Shown: positions 40,318 to 50,967, numbered from the stretch's first letter. The stretch is 64,000 bases of DNA from Modestobacter marinus (GCF_019799945.1 NZ_JABGCH010000024.1:16089-80088), one strand, 5' to 3'. The notes: generated by a model not told the origin, from the sequence alone. Numbers and translations: made by a program.

Positions 40318-41442
40318 GTGGTCAGCCCCCGTCCCACCGTCGCTGCGATGCCCGCCTACAAGCCGGGCCGCAACCCGGCCGACCTGGCCCGGGAGATCGG
40401 GGTCGAGCGCGCGGTCAAGCTGGCCAGCAACGAGGTCGCGTTCCCGCCGCTGCCCGCCGTCCTGCAGGCCATCTCGGCGACGGCGGGGGAGACCAACCGC
40501 TATCCCGACAACGGCGCCGTCGTCCTGACCGCCAGGCTGGCCGAGCGCTACGGCGTCGAGCCGGCGCAGGTGGCGACCGGCTGCGGTGCGGTCACCCTCT
40601 GCCAGCAGCTGGCCCAGGCCTACAACGACCCGGGCACCACCATCGCCTTCGCCTGGCGGTCCTTCGAGATGTACCCGCTGCTGGCCCAGGTGGCCGGCGC
40701 GCGGAGCCGGCAGGTGCCGCTGGTCCCCGGCACGCCCGGCGGCGCCGCCGACACCCACGACCTCGAGGCGCTGGCCGCCGCGATCGACGACAGCACGCGG
40801 CTGGTGTTCGTCTGCAACCCGAACAACCCCACCGGGACGGCGGTGCGCCGCGCGGAGCTGGAGCGCTTCCTGGACGCGGTCCCTGGCGACACGCTCGTCG
40901 TGCTGGACGAGGCCTACCGGGAGTTCGTCACCGACCCCGACGTCCCCGACGGCGTCGAGCTGATGCGCGGGCGGTCCAACGTCGCCGTGCTGCGCACCTT
41001 CTCCAAGGCGTGGGGGCTGGCCGGGCTGCGGATCGGCTACCTGCTGGCCGAGGACGTCGCGGTCGCCGACGCCGTCCGCCGAACGCACGTGCCTTTCAGC
41101 GTCAACACCCTCGCCCAGGCCGCGGCGGTGGCGGCCCTGGCCAGCGAGGACGAGGTGCGCCGCCGCTGCGCGGCCGTGGTCGAGGAGCGGGCGCGGCTCA
41201 CCGCGGCGCTGCGCGAGCGGAGCCTGCCGGTCGCCGACAGCCAGGCGAACTTCGTGTGGCTGCCGCTGGGGGAGCGCACCGCGGAGGTCGCCGCCGGGCT
41301 GGAGGGGCGCGCGGTGATCACCCGCCCCTTCGCCGGCGAGGGGCTGCGGGTCACGGTCGGCACCCCCGAGGAGGACGACGTCTTCCTCGGCGCGCTGGAC
41401 GACGTCCTGAGCAGCCTCTCCACGACCGCTGCCGGAGCCTGA
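40318..41442 (+). CDS. histidinol-phosphate/aromatic aminotransferase (HisC/Pat group)
   Basis: A 374-residue class I/II PLP aminotransferase. N-terminal YKPGRNPADLAREIGVERAV, VKLASNEVAFPPLPAV, VFVCNPNNPTGT, VVLDEAYREFV, the PLP Lys in TFSKAWGLAGLRIGY and a C-terminal RPFAGEGLRVTVGT. It is likely to act on histidinol phosphate or on phenylpyruvate (Pat in mycobacteria); context (galE, trpS) does not decide. GTG 40318 has GAGGAGGAG. Confidence 0.9.
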   Translation: MVSPRPTVAAMPAYKPGRNPADLAREIGVERAVKLASNEVAFPPLPAVLQAISATAGETNRYPDNGAVVLTARLAERYGVEPAQVATGCGAVTLCQQLAQAYNDPGTTIAFAWRSFEMYPLLAQVAGARSRQVPLVPGTPGGAADTHDLEALAAAIDDSTRLVFVCNPNNPTGTAVRRAELERFLDAVPGDTLVVLDEAYREFVTDPDVPDGVELMRGRSNVAVLRTFSKAWGLAGLRIGYLLAEDVAVADAVRRTHVPFSVNTLAQAAAVAALASEDEVRRRCAAVVEERARLTAALRERSLPVADSQANFVWLPLGERTAEVAAGLEGRAVITRPFAGEGLRVTVGTPEEDDVFLGALDDVLSSLSTTAAGA

Positions 41443-42495
<1,053 letters not shown>

Positions 42496-42535
42496 GCACG
42501 TGTGCGGCCGCGGGGCCGACGAGCGGGGAGGGCGC

Positions 42536-43132
42536 GTGACCGAGCGCCCCTTCCGCGCCGACGACACCTTCGTCCACGACCTCGGAGCTCCCCGCCGGTC
42601 CCGGGACACCGCCGTCCTGGGTGTGGTCGTGTCGATCCCCGAGCCCTGGGCGCAGCTGTTCGTCGAGTGGCGCAGCAAGTGCGGCGACCCGCAGGCCAGC
42701 CTGGTGCCCCCGCACGTGACCCTGCTGCCGCCCACCGAGGTGGCGATGAGCGACCGGCAGGCCATCAGCGACCACCTGGCGCGGGTCGCCGCCGCGCACC
42801 CGGCCTTCGACATGCACCTGTCGGGCACGGGCACCTTCCGGCCGGTGTCCGAGGTGGTGTTCGTCGCCGTCGCGCGGGGCATCGCCTACTGCGAGCAGAT
42901 CGCCGCCGACGTGCGCAGCGGCCCGCTCGCCCGCTCCCTCAACTTCCCGTACCACCCGCACGTCACGGTGGCCCACGACGTGCCCGCCGACATGCTGGAC
43001 CTGGCCTACGCCGGCCTGGCCGACCTGCACGTCGAGTTCCGGGTCGAGTCGTTCACCGAGTTCGAGCAGCTGCCCGACGGCGCCTGGGCGGTGTCCCAGG
43101 AGTACCCGCTCACCGGGCCCGGCGCCGGCTGA
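42536..43132 (+). CDS. 2'-5' RNA ligase family protein (2H phosphoesterase)
   Basis: A 198-residue protein with the two H-x-T motifs of the 2H superfamily: PPHVTLLPP (~residue 60) and YHPHVTVAHD (~residue 142). These proteins hydrolyse or form 2'-5' and 2',3'-cyclic phosphodiester bonds; the physiological RNA substrate is unknown. GTG 42536 follows GGGGAGGG. It lies between trpS and a YihY gene, a common actinobacterial order. Confidence 0.88.
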   Translation: MTERPFRADDTFVHDLGAPRRSRDTAVLGVVVSIPEPWAQLFVEWRSKCGDPQASLVPPHVTLLPPTEVAMSDRQAISDHLARVAAAHPAFDMHLSGTGTFRPVSEVVFVAVARGIAYCEQIAADVRSGPLARSLNFPYHPHVTVAHDVPADMLDLAYAGLADLHVEFRVESFTEFEQLPDGAWAVSQEYPLTGPGAG

Positions 43133-43172
43133 GCCGCACCGCGGCCGCCGGGCGGGCGTGATCGTCAGCCGG

Positions 43173-43178
43173 GACACT
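43173..43178 (+). promoter_or_regulatory. -10 element of leaderless yihY
   Basis: GACACT followed by 6 nt and GTG 43185. The same hexamer lies 8 nt before the ABC ATPase GTG at 52762. Confidence 0.5.
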
Positions 43179-43184
43179 CGACCG

Positions 43185-44321
43185 GTGAGCGAGCCGCGGA
43201 CCCCTGCCCCGGCTCCCGGTCCCGGCGGGAACGTGTTCGGCCGGGCCGCCGCCGGCGCCCGGGGGGTCCTCCGCCGGTCCCGGGACCGGTGGCCGTGGCT
43301 GGACCACCTGGTGCACGCCGGCGGCCACTACAACCGCGTGCAGGGCGACCTGCTGGCCGCCGGGGTCACCTACTACGTCTTCCTCGCGCTGTTCCCGGTG
43401 CTGCTGCTGGCCGCCTCCGTCGCCGGCTACGTGCTGTCGGGGAACCCGCTGCTGGAGCAACGCCTGATCCAGGGCATCCAGAACACGGTGCCCGGGGACA
43501 CCGGGCAGCGGCTCGCGGACCAGGTGGACGGCGCCATCGACTCCCGCGGCGTGGTCGGGGTGCTGGGCCTGCTCGGCTTCCTGTTCATCGGGCTGGGGGC
43601 GGTCGACAAGCTCCGGGTGGGCATGGACGTCGTCTGGCGCGGCCGGCCCGACCCACCCGACTTCCTCCTCGACCGGCTCCGCGACCTCGGTGCGCTGCTC
43701 GGCCTGGGCGTCGCCGGGGGGATGAGCGTCGGACTGACCACGACCGCCACCGCCGCGTCGTCCCGGCTGCTCGAGTGGCTGGGGCTGGACCTCGTCCCCG
43801 GGTTCTTCCTGCTCACCGCCGGGATCGCGATCCTGCTCGCGCTGCTCGGTGACACCCTGGTGTTCCTCTGGGTCCTCAAGGGGGTGCCGGACAACCCGTT
43901 CGGCGTGCGGCAGCTGCTGCCCGGTGCGGTCTTCGGCGCGGTCGGCTTCGAGCTGCTCAAGCTGGTCGGCAACGCGTACCTGAGCATCATCGGCGACAAC
44001 GTGACCGCGCAGACCCTCGGCGGGATCGTCGGCCTGATCGTCTGGATCAACGTGGTCGCCCGGTTCGCGTTCTACACCGCGTCGTGGACGGCGACGATCC
44101 CGGCGATCGAGCGGGTGCGTTCCCCCGCCGAGCCGGAACCGGCGCCGGAACCGGGCGTCCCGGCAGCGACCGGCGAGCCGCGCTCCCGCCCGTCCCCGGT
44201 CAGGGTGGCCCTGGGTCTGCTGGGTGCCGGGATGGTGACAGGTGCGGTGGCGGGCCGGCTGCTGGCCCGCTCGGCGGGACGCGGTGCACCGCCCGCCGGC
44301 GCCCCATCACGGTCGCGGTGA
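43185..44321 (+). CDS. yihY: YihY/BrkB family inner-membrane protein
   Basis: A 378-residue protein with six or seven hydrophobic helices, the family signature AGGHYNRVQGDLLAAGVTYY, VFLALFPVLLLAASVAGYVL, and GGIVGLIVWINVVARFAFYT. C-terminal Pro/Glu-rich linker and a last hydrophobic helix (VALGLLGAGMVTGAVAGRLL). It was once called ribonuclease BN by error; the function is unknown. GTG 43185 is leaderless. The last 122 bp overlap the carboxypeptidase gene on the opposite strand. Confidence 0.88.
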   Translation: MSEPRTPAPAPGPGGNVFGRAAAGARGVLRRSRDRWPWLDHLVHAGGHYNRVQGDLLAAGVTYYVFLALFPVLLLAASVAGYVLSGNPLLEQRLIQGIQNTVPGDTGQRLADQVDGAIDSRGVVGVLGLLGFLFIGLGAVDKLRVGMDVVWRGRPDPPDFLLDRLRDLGALLGLGVAGGMSVGLTTTATAASSRLLEWLGLDLVPGFFLLTAGIAILLALLGDTLVFLWVLKGVPDNPFGVRQLLPGAVFGAVGFELLKLVGNAYLSIIGDNVTAQTLGGIVGLIVWINVVARFAFYTASWTATIPAIERVRSPAEPEPAPEPGVPAATGEPRSRPSPVRVALGLLGAGMVTGAVAGRLLARSAGRGAPPAGAPSRSR

Positions 44322-45531
44322 CGATGCCGACCGCGCCCGCCGCCAGGGCGATCGCCACCCACGGCGACCGGGGGTCGTCACTCGCGCTGACCAGCGCCAC
44401 GTCGGGTCCGCGCGTGCCCTCCGCCGACGCCGACAGGGCCGCGGCGTCCTCGGCCGAGAGCTCTCCGTCGGCGGACTCGGACCCCTCCGCGACGGCGACC
44501 GTCTGCACCTCCCCGGGGTCGACCAGCCGCCCCACCCCCTGCGCGTCGGCCGGGACGGCGAACCCCCAGTCCAGCAGCCGGGCCGCCTGGTCCCGGGCCC
44601 TCACCGGGAACCGCTCGGCCTGCATGACGCTGACCACCAGCCGCCGCCCGTCCCGCTCCGCGGCGGCGACGAAGGTGTGCCGGGCCGCGTCGGTGAACCC
44701 GTTCTTCCCTCCCAGCGTGCCGGGGTAGGTGTCGAGCAGGGTGTCCTCGTTCTGGATCTGGTACCCCTCGGACACGCCGGGGACGGGCGGCATCTGCGCG
44801 GTCCGGGTCTGCAGCACGTCGAGGGTGTACGGGTCGGCCACCAGCTGCCGCATGATCAGCGCCAGGTCGTAGGGCGAGGAGGACTGGCCGGCGACGTCCA
44901 GCCCGGACGGCGTCCCGGCCACGGTGTCCGCGGCGCCGAGCCGCTCCGCCGTCTCGTTCATCGCGGCGACAGCGCTCTCCACCCCACCGGCCGCGCGGGC
45001 CAGGGCGTTCGCCGCGTCGTTGCCCGACTGCATCATCAGCGCCCGGAACAGCAGGTCCACGGAGTACTGGCCGCCGCGCACGAGGCCGACCCGGCTGCCC
45101 TCGATCCCCTCGTCCTCCTCCGTCCCCTCGACCACCAGGTCGTGGTCGAGCACCGGCGCGAGGGTGAGCAGCGTCAGGGTCTTGAGCGTGCTCGCCGGGT
45201 AGTAGCGGCCGTGCGGGTCCTGCGCACCGAGCACCGCACCGCTGGTCGCGTCCGCGACCAGCCACCCGCGCGCGTCGATCCCCTCCGGCAGCGGCGGCGC
45301 CCCGGCGGCGGTGACCAGCCCGCGGGTGTTCAGTCCCTCCCCGCCCACCGTGCTGCCGTCGGGGGCGTACCCCTGGGGCGGGCCGTTCTCGTACGGGGCG
45401 GTGGGGGAGGGCGCGGAGGGGTCGACCGTGGGCCGAACGTCCTCGGCGAGCGCGGGGCCGGCGGTGCCCAGCACGACCAGCCCCACCGCGAGGCCCGCGG
45501 CGGTGCGCCGGACGGCCTGGAGCAGTGCCAT
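44200..45531 (-). CDS. dacB: D-alanyl-D-alanine carboxypeptidase (S11, DacB-like)
   Basis: A 443-residue secreted penicillin-binding protein that trims the terminal D-Ala of peptidoglycan stem peptides. Signal peptide to ALA (~29), SxxK motif STLK with nucleophile S114 and K117, SxN motif QSGNDAAN, third motif GGKNG, where KTG is more usual. One C-terminal transmembrane helix (SPWVAIALAAGAVGIVTATV) and a Pro-rich cytoplasmic tail encoded opposite the 3' end of yihY. ATG 45531. Likely attached to the outer face of the membrane. Confidence 0.92.
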   Translation of the reverse strand: MALLQAVRRTAAGLAVGLVVLGTAGPALAEDVRPTVDPSAPSPTAPYENGPPQGYAPDGSTVGGEGLNTRGLVTAAGAPPLPEGIDARGWLVADATSGAVLGAQDPHGRYYPASTLKTLTLLTLAPVLDHDLVVEGTEEDEGIEGSRVGLVRGGQYSVDLLFRALMMQSGNDAANALARAAGGVESAVAAMNETAERLGAADTVAGTPSGLDVAGQSSSPYDLALIMRQLVADPYTLDVLQTRTAQMPPVPGVSEGYQIQNEDTLLDTYPGTLGGKNGFTDAARHTFVAAAERDGRRLVVSVMQAERFPVRARDQAARLLDWGFAVPADAQGVGRLVDPGEVQTVAVAEGSESADGELSAEDAAALSASAEGTRGPDVALVSASDDPRSPWVAIALAAGAVGIVTATVMGRRRAVHRVPPSGPAAGPPPHLSPSRHPADPGPP

Positions 45532-45759
45532 GGCCCGGACGCTAGACCGCCGGGCGGGCCGGCGGGGTACGCAACGATCGGGTCTCTATCCGGTTCCCGG
45601 TACCTGTGCCGCTCCCGCCCGCCGTTAGCGTGCCGGAGTCGCCGTCGCCTGGCCGGACCGTGCACGCGGGAGCCGGACGGCGCGGGGACGCGAGCACATC
45701 CACCGAAGCGGGACGCGGTCGACCGATGTCGTCCACGGCCCCCGAGAGAGGAGACCGTC

Positions 45760-46821
45760 TTGCGCCGAGCGCGTGGGATGAAGGCCGCGGCGTTGCTGCT
45801 GGCCGGCAGCTTGGCCCTGGCCGCCTGTGCCAGTGACGAGCCCGAGGCCGGCGGCGGCAGCGCCGGCACCAGCGCCGAGGGCGGTGGCGAGCTGCAGGTC
45901 GGCATCGCCTACGACACCGGCGGCCGCGGCGACAAGTCGTTCAACGACTCCGCCTACGCCGGCGCCTCGGCCGCCGTGGAGGAGCTGGGTGGCACGGTCA
46001 CCGACCTCACGCCGAACGCCGACGCCTCCAACCGCGTCGACCTGCTCACGCAGCTGGCCGACGACGGCTCGAACCCGGTCATCGGGGTCGGCTTCGCCTT
46101 CGCCGACGCGATCGCCGAGGTGGCGCCGCAGTACCCCGAGACGACGTTCGCGATCGTCGACTCCTCGGTCGCCGACGCCGGGCTGGACAACGTGACCGGC
46201 CTGCTGTTCGCCGCCAACGAGGGCTCCTTCCTCGGCGGCGTGGCCGCGGCGCTGAAGTCGCAGACCAACCACATCGGCTTCGTCGGTGGCGTCGAGTCGC
46301 CGCTGATCCAGGAGTTCGAGGCCGGTTACGTCGCCGGCGCCCAGGCCGCCAAGCCGGGCATCCAGGTCGACGTCCAGTACATCTCGCCGGCCGGCGACTT
46401 CTCCGGCTTCTCCGACCCGGCCAAGGGCTACACGCTGGCCCAGGGCATGTACCAGGGCGGGGCGGACATCGTGTACCACGCCGCGGGCGCCTCCGGGCAG
46501 GGCGTGTTCCGCGCGGCGGCCGAGGCCGGCGGCCAGGCCATCGGCGTCGACTCGGACCAGTACGAGACCATCGGTGACCCGGCGCTGCAGGCGGTCATCA
46601 TGACCTCCGTCCTCAAGCGGGTCGACAACGCGATCCAGCAGTTCATCACCGACTACTCCGAGGGCAACGTGACCGGCGGCGAGGACCGGGTCGCCGACCT
46701 CGAGTCCGAGGGCGTCGGCCTGTCCACCTCCGGCGGGAAGATCGACGACATCTCCGCCCAGCTGGACACCTTCGAGCAGCAGATCGTCGGCGGCGAGATC
46801 GAGGTCCCGACCACCCCGTGA
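45760..46821 (+). CDS. BMP-family nucleoside ABC transporter substrate-binding lipoprotein
   Basis: A 353-residue lipoprotein: signal peptide with lipobox LALAAC (Cys23), Gly/Ser-rich linker, then a Bmp/PnrA domain starting LQVGIAYDTGGRGDKSFNDS, with IGVGFAFADAIAEV and ASGQGVFRAAAEAGGQAIGV. PnrA and RnsB relatives bind purine and other nucleosides. TTG 45760 is chosen because AGAGAGGAG lies at ideal spacing; ATG 45778 is internal to the signal. A possible -10 (TAGCGT, 45626-45631) implies a ~120-nt leader. A terminator separates it from the ATPase gene. Confidence 0.93.
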   Translation: MRRARGMKAAALLLAGSLALAACASDEPEAGGGSAGTSAEGGGELQVGIAYDTGGRGDKSFNDSAYAGASAAVEELGGTVTDLTPNADASNRVDLLTQLADDGSNPVIGVGFAFADAIAEVAPQYPETTFAIVDSSVADAGLDNVTGLLFAANEGSFLGGVAAALKSQTNHIGFVGGVESPLIQEFEAGYVAGAQAAKPGIQVDVQYISPAGDFSGFSDPAKGYTLAQGMYQGGADIVYHAAGASGQGVFRAAAEAGGQAIGVDSDQYETIGDPALQAVIMTSVLKRVDNAIQQFITDYSEGNVTGGEDRVADLESEGVGLSTSGGKIDDISAQLDTFEQQIVGGEIEVPTTP

Positions 46822-46861
46822 CGCGCTCGGCGGGAAGCAGTTCCTGAGCACGGACGGAAGG

Positions 46862-46902
46862 CGGCGGGTCCGGGGCGCCACAGGCCCCGGACCCGCCGTT
46901 TT
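46862..46902 (+). terminator. intrinsic terminator inside the nucleoside transporter cluster
   Basis: CGGCGGGTCCGGGGC (46862-46876) pairs perfectly with GCCCCGGACCCGCCG (46884-46898), with a 7-nt loop, followed by TTTT. Partial readthrough would give more binding protein than transporter core, the usual stoichiometry. Confidence 0.9.
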
Positions 46903-47003
46903 CCGTGTGTACGGTCTCGGCGTCGAGTGAGGACGCCGTCGGGCGCGGTCGGGAGGACCCCCGCCGCGGCCGCCCCCACCGCACCGGCCCCGAGGAGACA
47001 GGA

Positions 47004-48548
47004 TTGGACGAGTCGACACCGCTCGCGGTGGAGCTGCGCGGGATCACCAAGCGCTTCCCCGGCGTCGTCGCGAACAAGGACATCGAGCTGCGCGTCGCCC
47101 GGGGCGAGGTGCACGCCATCGTCGGCGAGAACGGTGCCGGCAAGTCCACGCTGATGAAGACGCTGTACGGGATGCACCGCCCGGACGAGGGGCAGGTCCT
47201 CGTCGACGGCCGCGAGGTGCACTTCCGCAGCCCCAACGACGCGATCGCCGCCGGCATCGGCATGGTGCACCAGCACTTCATGCTGGCCGACAACTTCACC
47301 GTGCTGGAGAACGTCGTCCTCGGCAGCGAGCCGACCCGGGGCGGCCGGCTGGACCGGGCCACCGCGGGCCGCCGCATCCGGGAGATCTCCGACAGCTACT
47401 CCCTCGGGCTGGACCCCGACGCGCTGGTCGAGGACCTCGGCGTCGGCGACCGGCAGCGGGTCGAGATCGCCAAGGTGCTCTACCGGGGCGCGACCACGCT
47501 GATCCTCGACGAGCCCACCGCCGTCCTCGTGCCCCAGGAGGTCGACGAGCTGTTCGGCAACCTGGCCGAGCTCAAGCGCGAGGGCCTCACGGTCATCTTC
47601 ATCTCGCACAAGCTCGACGAGGTCCGGAAGGTCGCCGACTCCATCACCGTCATCCGGCGGGGGACGACGGTGGGCACCGCCGACCCGCGGACGACGACCG
47701 CCCGGCAGCTCGCCGAGATGATGGTCGGCGCCGAGCTGCCCACCCCGGCCACCCGCGAGTCCACGGTTCGCGAGGTGCCCGTGCTCGAGGTCCGCGGGCT
47801 CACCGTGCCCGGTGCCGGGGGCGGCCGGGCCGTGGTGGAGGACGTCACGCTGACCGTCCGCGAGGGCGAGGTCGTCGGGATCGCCGGCGTCGAGGGCAAC
47901 GGCCAGGCCGAGCTGATCGACGCGCTGCTGGGCCTGCGCCTGCCCTCCGCCGGCACGGTGAGCCTCGGCGGGCAGGACGTCACCGGCTGGTCGACCCGCC
48001 GCCGGCGGGAGAGCGGCATCGGCTTCATCCCCGAGGACCGGCACCGGCAGGGGATGCTGCTGGAGGCCCCGCTGTGGGAGAACCGCATCCTCGGTCACCA
48101 GACCCGCCCGCCGGCGGGCAACGGCCGGTTCATCGACCGGAAGGCGGCCCGGGAGGACACCGGGCGGATCATGCGGGACTACGACGTCCGCGCGCCCGAC
48201 CCGGACACCCTCGCCGTCGCCCTCTCCGGCGGCAACCAGCAGAAGCTCATCGTCGGGCGGGAGATGAGCGCGCACCCGCGGGTGCTGCTGGCCGCCCATC
48301 CGACCCGGGGCGTCGACGTCGGCGCCCAGGCGGTCATCTGGGAGCTGCTGAAGGACGCCCGCGCCGAGGGGATGGCCATCGTCCTGGTCTCCGCCGACCT
48401 CGAGGAGCTGATCGGCCTGTCCGACACCCTGCACGTCATGCTGCGCGGGCAGCTGGTCGCCACCGTCGACCCCCGCTCGGTCACCCCCGAGGAGCTCGGC
48501 GGGCACATGACCGGCGGGCACCACCCGTCCCCGGCGGGTGCGGCGTGA
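47004..48548 (+). CDS. nucleoside ABC transporter ATPase (double ATP-binding cassette)
   Basis: A 514-residue protein of two ABC domains, as in sugar and nucleoside importers (RbsA/NupO type). First domain: Walker A GENGAGKST, signature VGDRQRVEIAKV, Walker B LILDEPTAVL. Second: degenerate Walker A GVEGNGQAE, signature LSGGNQQKLIVGRE and AAHPTRGVDVG. TTG 47004 has GAGGAGACAG. The stop overlaps the permease start by 4 bp. Confidence 0.95.
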   Translation: MDESTPLAVELRGITKRFPGVVANKDIELRVARGEVHAIVGENGAGKSTLMKTLYGMHRPDEGQVLVDGREVHFRSPNDAIAAGIGMVHQHFMLADNFTVLENVVLGSEPTRGGRLDRATAGRRIREISDSYSLGLDPDALVEDLGVGDRQRVEIAKVLYRGATTLILDEPTAVLVPQEVDELFGNLAELKREGLTVIFISHKLDEVRKVADSITVIRRGTTVGTADPRTTTARQLAEMMVGAELPTPATRESTVREVPVLEVRGLTVPGAGGGRAVVEDVTLTVREGEVVGIAGVEGNGQAELIDALLGLRLPSAGTVSLGGQDVTGWSTRRRRESGIGFIPEDRHRQGMLLEAPLWENRILGHQTRPPAGNGRFIDRKAAREDTGRIMRDYDVRAPDPDTLAVALSGGNQQKLIVGREMSAHPRVLLAAHPTRGVDVGAQAVIWELLKDARAEGMAIVLVSADLEELIGLSDTLHVMLRGQLVATVDPRSVTPEELGGHMTGGHHPSPAGAA

Positions 48549-49696
48549 GCGTGCTGAGCCGGTGGGGCGCGGTCCTGCTGGCCCCCGCGATGGCGCTGCT
48601 CATCGCGCTGGCCATCTCCGGGCTGGTGATGGGCGCGCTCGGGGTCAACCCGTTCCGGGTGCTGACGGTGATGGTGGACTTCGGGGACACCCCCAGCCAG
48701 CAGGTCACCCAGATCGTCGCCGTCCTCAACCGGGCGCTGCCGCTGTTCCTCGCCGGCCTGGCGGTGGCGATCGGGTTCCGGATGGGGCTGTTCAACATCG
48801 GTGTCGAGGGCCAGTACCGGATGGCCACGATCATCGCCGCGACAGTGGGCGCCGCCGTCGTCCTGCCCGGGCCGCTGCACGTCGCGCTGATCATCGCGGT
48901 CGCGATGGTCGTCGGGGCGCTGTGGGCCGGGATCGTCGCCGTCCTCAAGGTCACCCGCGGCGTGAGCGAGGTGATCAGCTCGATCATGTTGAACACGATC
49001 GCGCTGGGCCTGGCCTCCTACCTGCTCACCGGGCCGTTCCGGGGCAGCCCGGAGGGCGCCTCGATCGTCGCCACCGCGGAGATCCCCGAGTCCGGCCGGA
49101 TCGGCGGGCTCAACGGGGTCTTCGACGTCCTCGGGCTGGCCAACCCGCCGCGGCAGCTGTACGGCTTCCTGCTGGTGGCGGTGGTGGTCGGCGTCCTGGT
49201 GTGGGTGCTGCTGCAGCGGACCCGGTTCGGCTTCGACCTGCGGGCCACCGGCCTCTCGCCGTCGGCGGCCAGCGCCAGCGGCGTCGACGCCCGGGGCATG
49301 GTCGTGAAGACCATGCTGCTGTCCGGGGCGGTCGCCGGGCTCATCGGGCTGCCCGACCTGCTCGGCCGGACGTACGAGTACAACAGCGACTTCACCTCCG
49401 GGCTGGGCTTCCTGGGCATCGCCGTCGCCCTGCTGGGCCGCAACAGCCCCGCCGGCATCGCCCTCGCCGCGGTGCTCTACGCCTTCCTCGACCGGGCCTC
49501 GGTGCCGCTGCAGGCAGCCCAGCTCCCGTCCTCGGTCGTCACGATCATCCAGGGCACGATCGTGCTCGCGGTGGTCGTCGCCAACGAGATCGCCCGGCGG
49601 CTGAGCCGCCGGGCGGCCGAGCGGGCCAGCCGCCAGGCGCCGAGCGCGCCGGCGCCGCAGGCGCAGCAGCCGGCCGCCCAGGAGGTCACCTCATGA
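48545..49696 (+). CDS. nucleoside ABC transporter permease 1
   Basis: A 383-residue BPD_transp_2 permease with about ten hydrophobic helices. Family block GFRMGLFNIGVEGQYRMATI and VLKVTRGVSEVISSIMLNTI. GTG 48545 overlaps the ATPase stop (GTGA). A hydrophilic Ala/Pro/Gln-rich tail follows the last helix. Forms the channel with the next gene product. Confidence 0.94.
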   Translation: MSVLSRWGAVLLAPAMALLIALAISGLVMGALGVNPFRVLTVMVDFGDTPSQQVTQIVAVLNRALPLFLAGLAVAIGFRMGLFNIGVEGQYRMATIIAATVGAAVVLPGPLHVALIIAVAMVVGALWAGIVAVLKVTRGVSEVISSIMLNTIALGLASYLLTGPFRGSPEGASIVATAEIPESGRIGGLNGVFDVLGLANPPRQLYGFLLVAVVVGVLVWVLLQRTRFGFDLRATGLSPSAASASGVDARGMVVKTMLLSGAVAGLIGLPDLLGRTYEYNSDFTSGLGFLGIAVALLGRNSPAGIALAAVLYAFLDRASVPLQAAQLPSSVVTIIQGTIVLAVVVANEIARRLSRRAAERASRQAPSAPAPQAQQPAAQEVTS

Positions 49697-50967
49697 GCAC
49701 GACGATGTCGACGGACACCTCGGCGCCGTCCGGGGTGGGCGGTCGCCTCCGCGGTCTGGCCGGCGCCCGCCGCGTCTGGCTCGGGGTCGCCGTGCTGCTC
49801 GTGCTCATCTCGGTGGTGCGGGTCGTCAGCGGCGAGGACGCGCTGACGTCGTCCTCGACGTTCTCCGCCGCCCTGCTGCTGACCGCGCCGATCCTGCTGG
49901 TGGCGCTGGGCGGGCTGTACGCCGAGCGCGCGGGCGTGGTCAACATCGGCCTCGAGGGCATGATGATCCTGGGCACCTGGGGGGCCGGGTACGCCGGCTA
50001 CCAGTGGGGCTGGCAGGCGGCGATCGTCGGCGGACTGCTGTTCGGCGCGCTGGGCGGGCTGCTCCACGCCGTCGCCACGGTGACCTTCGGGGTCGACCAC
50101 GTGATCTCCGGGGTGGCGATCAACATCCTCGCCGCGGGCGTCGTCCGGTTCCTCTCCGAGTCGGTCTACACCGGGCGGGACGACGGCGCCGGCATCACCC
50201 AGTCGCCGGGGATGGCGAGCCGGCCGCCGTCGTTCTCCGTGCCGGTGCTCTCCAGCGGGCCGGACCTGCTCGGCGAGCTGGAGGAGCTGCACTGGTTCCT
50301 GATCAGCGACCTGGCCGGGGTGCTGCGCGGCTTCACCACCGGGGTGGGCGTGCTGACGCTGATCGCGGTGCTGCTGGTGCCGGCGACCTACCTGCTGCTG
50401 TGGCGCACCGCGTTCGGGCTGCGGCTGCGGTCGTGCGGGGAGAACCCGGCCGCCGCGGACTCCCTCGGCGTCGCGGTGTACCGGATCAAGTACATCGCCG
50501 TGATCATCTCCGGCGCGCTGGCCGGGCTGGGCGGCGTCGTCCTGGTGTTCATCGCGAACATCTACCGGGAGGGCCAGACCAACGGCCGCGGCTTCATCGG
50601 CCTCGCGGCGCTGATCTTCGGCAACTGGCGGCCCGGCGGACTCACCGGCGGTGCGCTGCTGTTCGGCTTCGCCGACGGGCTGCAACTGCGCAGCCGCAGC
50701 GCGGTGGTCGCCCTGCTGCTGCTGGTCGCGGTGCTGCTGGTGGCCATCTGCATCTGGCAGCTGGCCCGCCGGCGGGTGGTGCAGGGCGTGCTCGCCCTGG
50801 TCTTCGCCGCGGCCGCGCTGGTCGGTTACCTGACCATCGAGGAGCTGCCGACGGGCATCGTCTCCTTCACCCCGCACCTGGTCACCTTGCTGGTGCTGTC
50901 GCTGGCCTCCCAGCGACTACGGATGCCGAAGGCCGACGGGCTGGTCTACCGACGAGGAGAGCACTGA
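49693..50967 (+). CDS. nucleoside ABC transporter permease 2
   Basis: A 424-residue BPD_transp_2 permease: LLTAPILLVALGGLYAERAG, VVNIGLEGMMILGTWGAG and GVDHVISGVAINILAAG are the family core. Overlaps permease 1 by 4 bp (ATGA), with AGGAGG upstream. It has an additional large loop (~residues 165-215) and a C-terminal hydrophobic pair. Followed 15 bp later by cdd, linking import to nucleoside catabolism. Confidence 0.94.
   Translation: MSTTMSTDTSAPSGVGGRLRGLAGARRVWLGVAVLLVLISVVRVVSGEDALTSSSTFSAALLLTAPILLVALGGLYAERAGVVNIGLEGMMILGTWGAGYAGYQWGWQAAIVGGLLFGALGGLLHAVATVTFGVDHVISGVAINILAAGVVRFLSESVYTGRDDGAGITQSPGMASRPPSFSVPVLSSGPDLLGELEELHWFLISDLAGVLRGFTTGVGVLTLIAVLLVPATYLLLWRTAFGLRLRSCGENPAAADSLGVAVYRIKYIAVIISGALAGLGGVVLVFIANIYREGQTNGRGFIGLAALIFGNWRPGGLTGGALLFGFADGLQLRSRSAVVALLLLVAVLLVAICIWQLARRRVVQGVLALVFAAAALVGYLTIEELPTGIVSFTPHLVTLLVLSLASQRLRMPKADGLVYRRGEH

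Noticed and set aside
44640-44720. Inactivation of the D,D-carboxypeptidase because motif 3 reads KNG
   Set aside because: The other motifs (STLK, SGN) are intact, and variation at the middle residue of KTG occurs in this family, so loss of activity cannot be claimed.
46905-47003. N-terminal extension of the nucleoside ATPase upstream of TTG 47004
   Set aside because: The frame is open but runs into the leader just downstream of the terminator hairpin; the TTG has a good ribosome binding site and gives the family's normal N-terminus.
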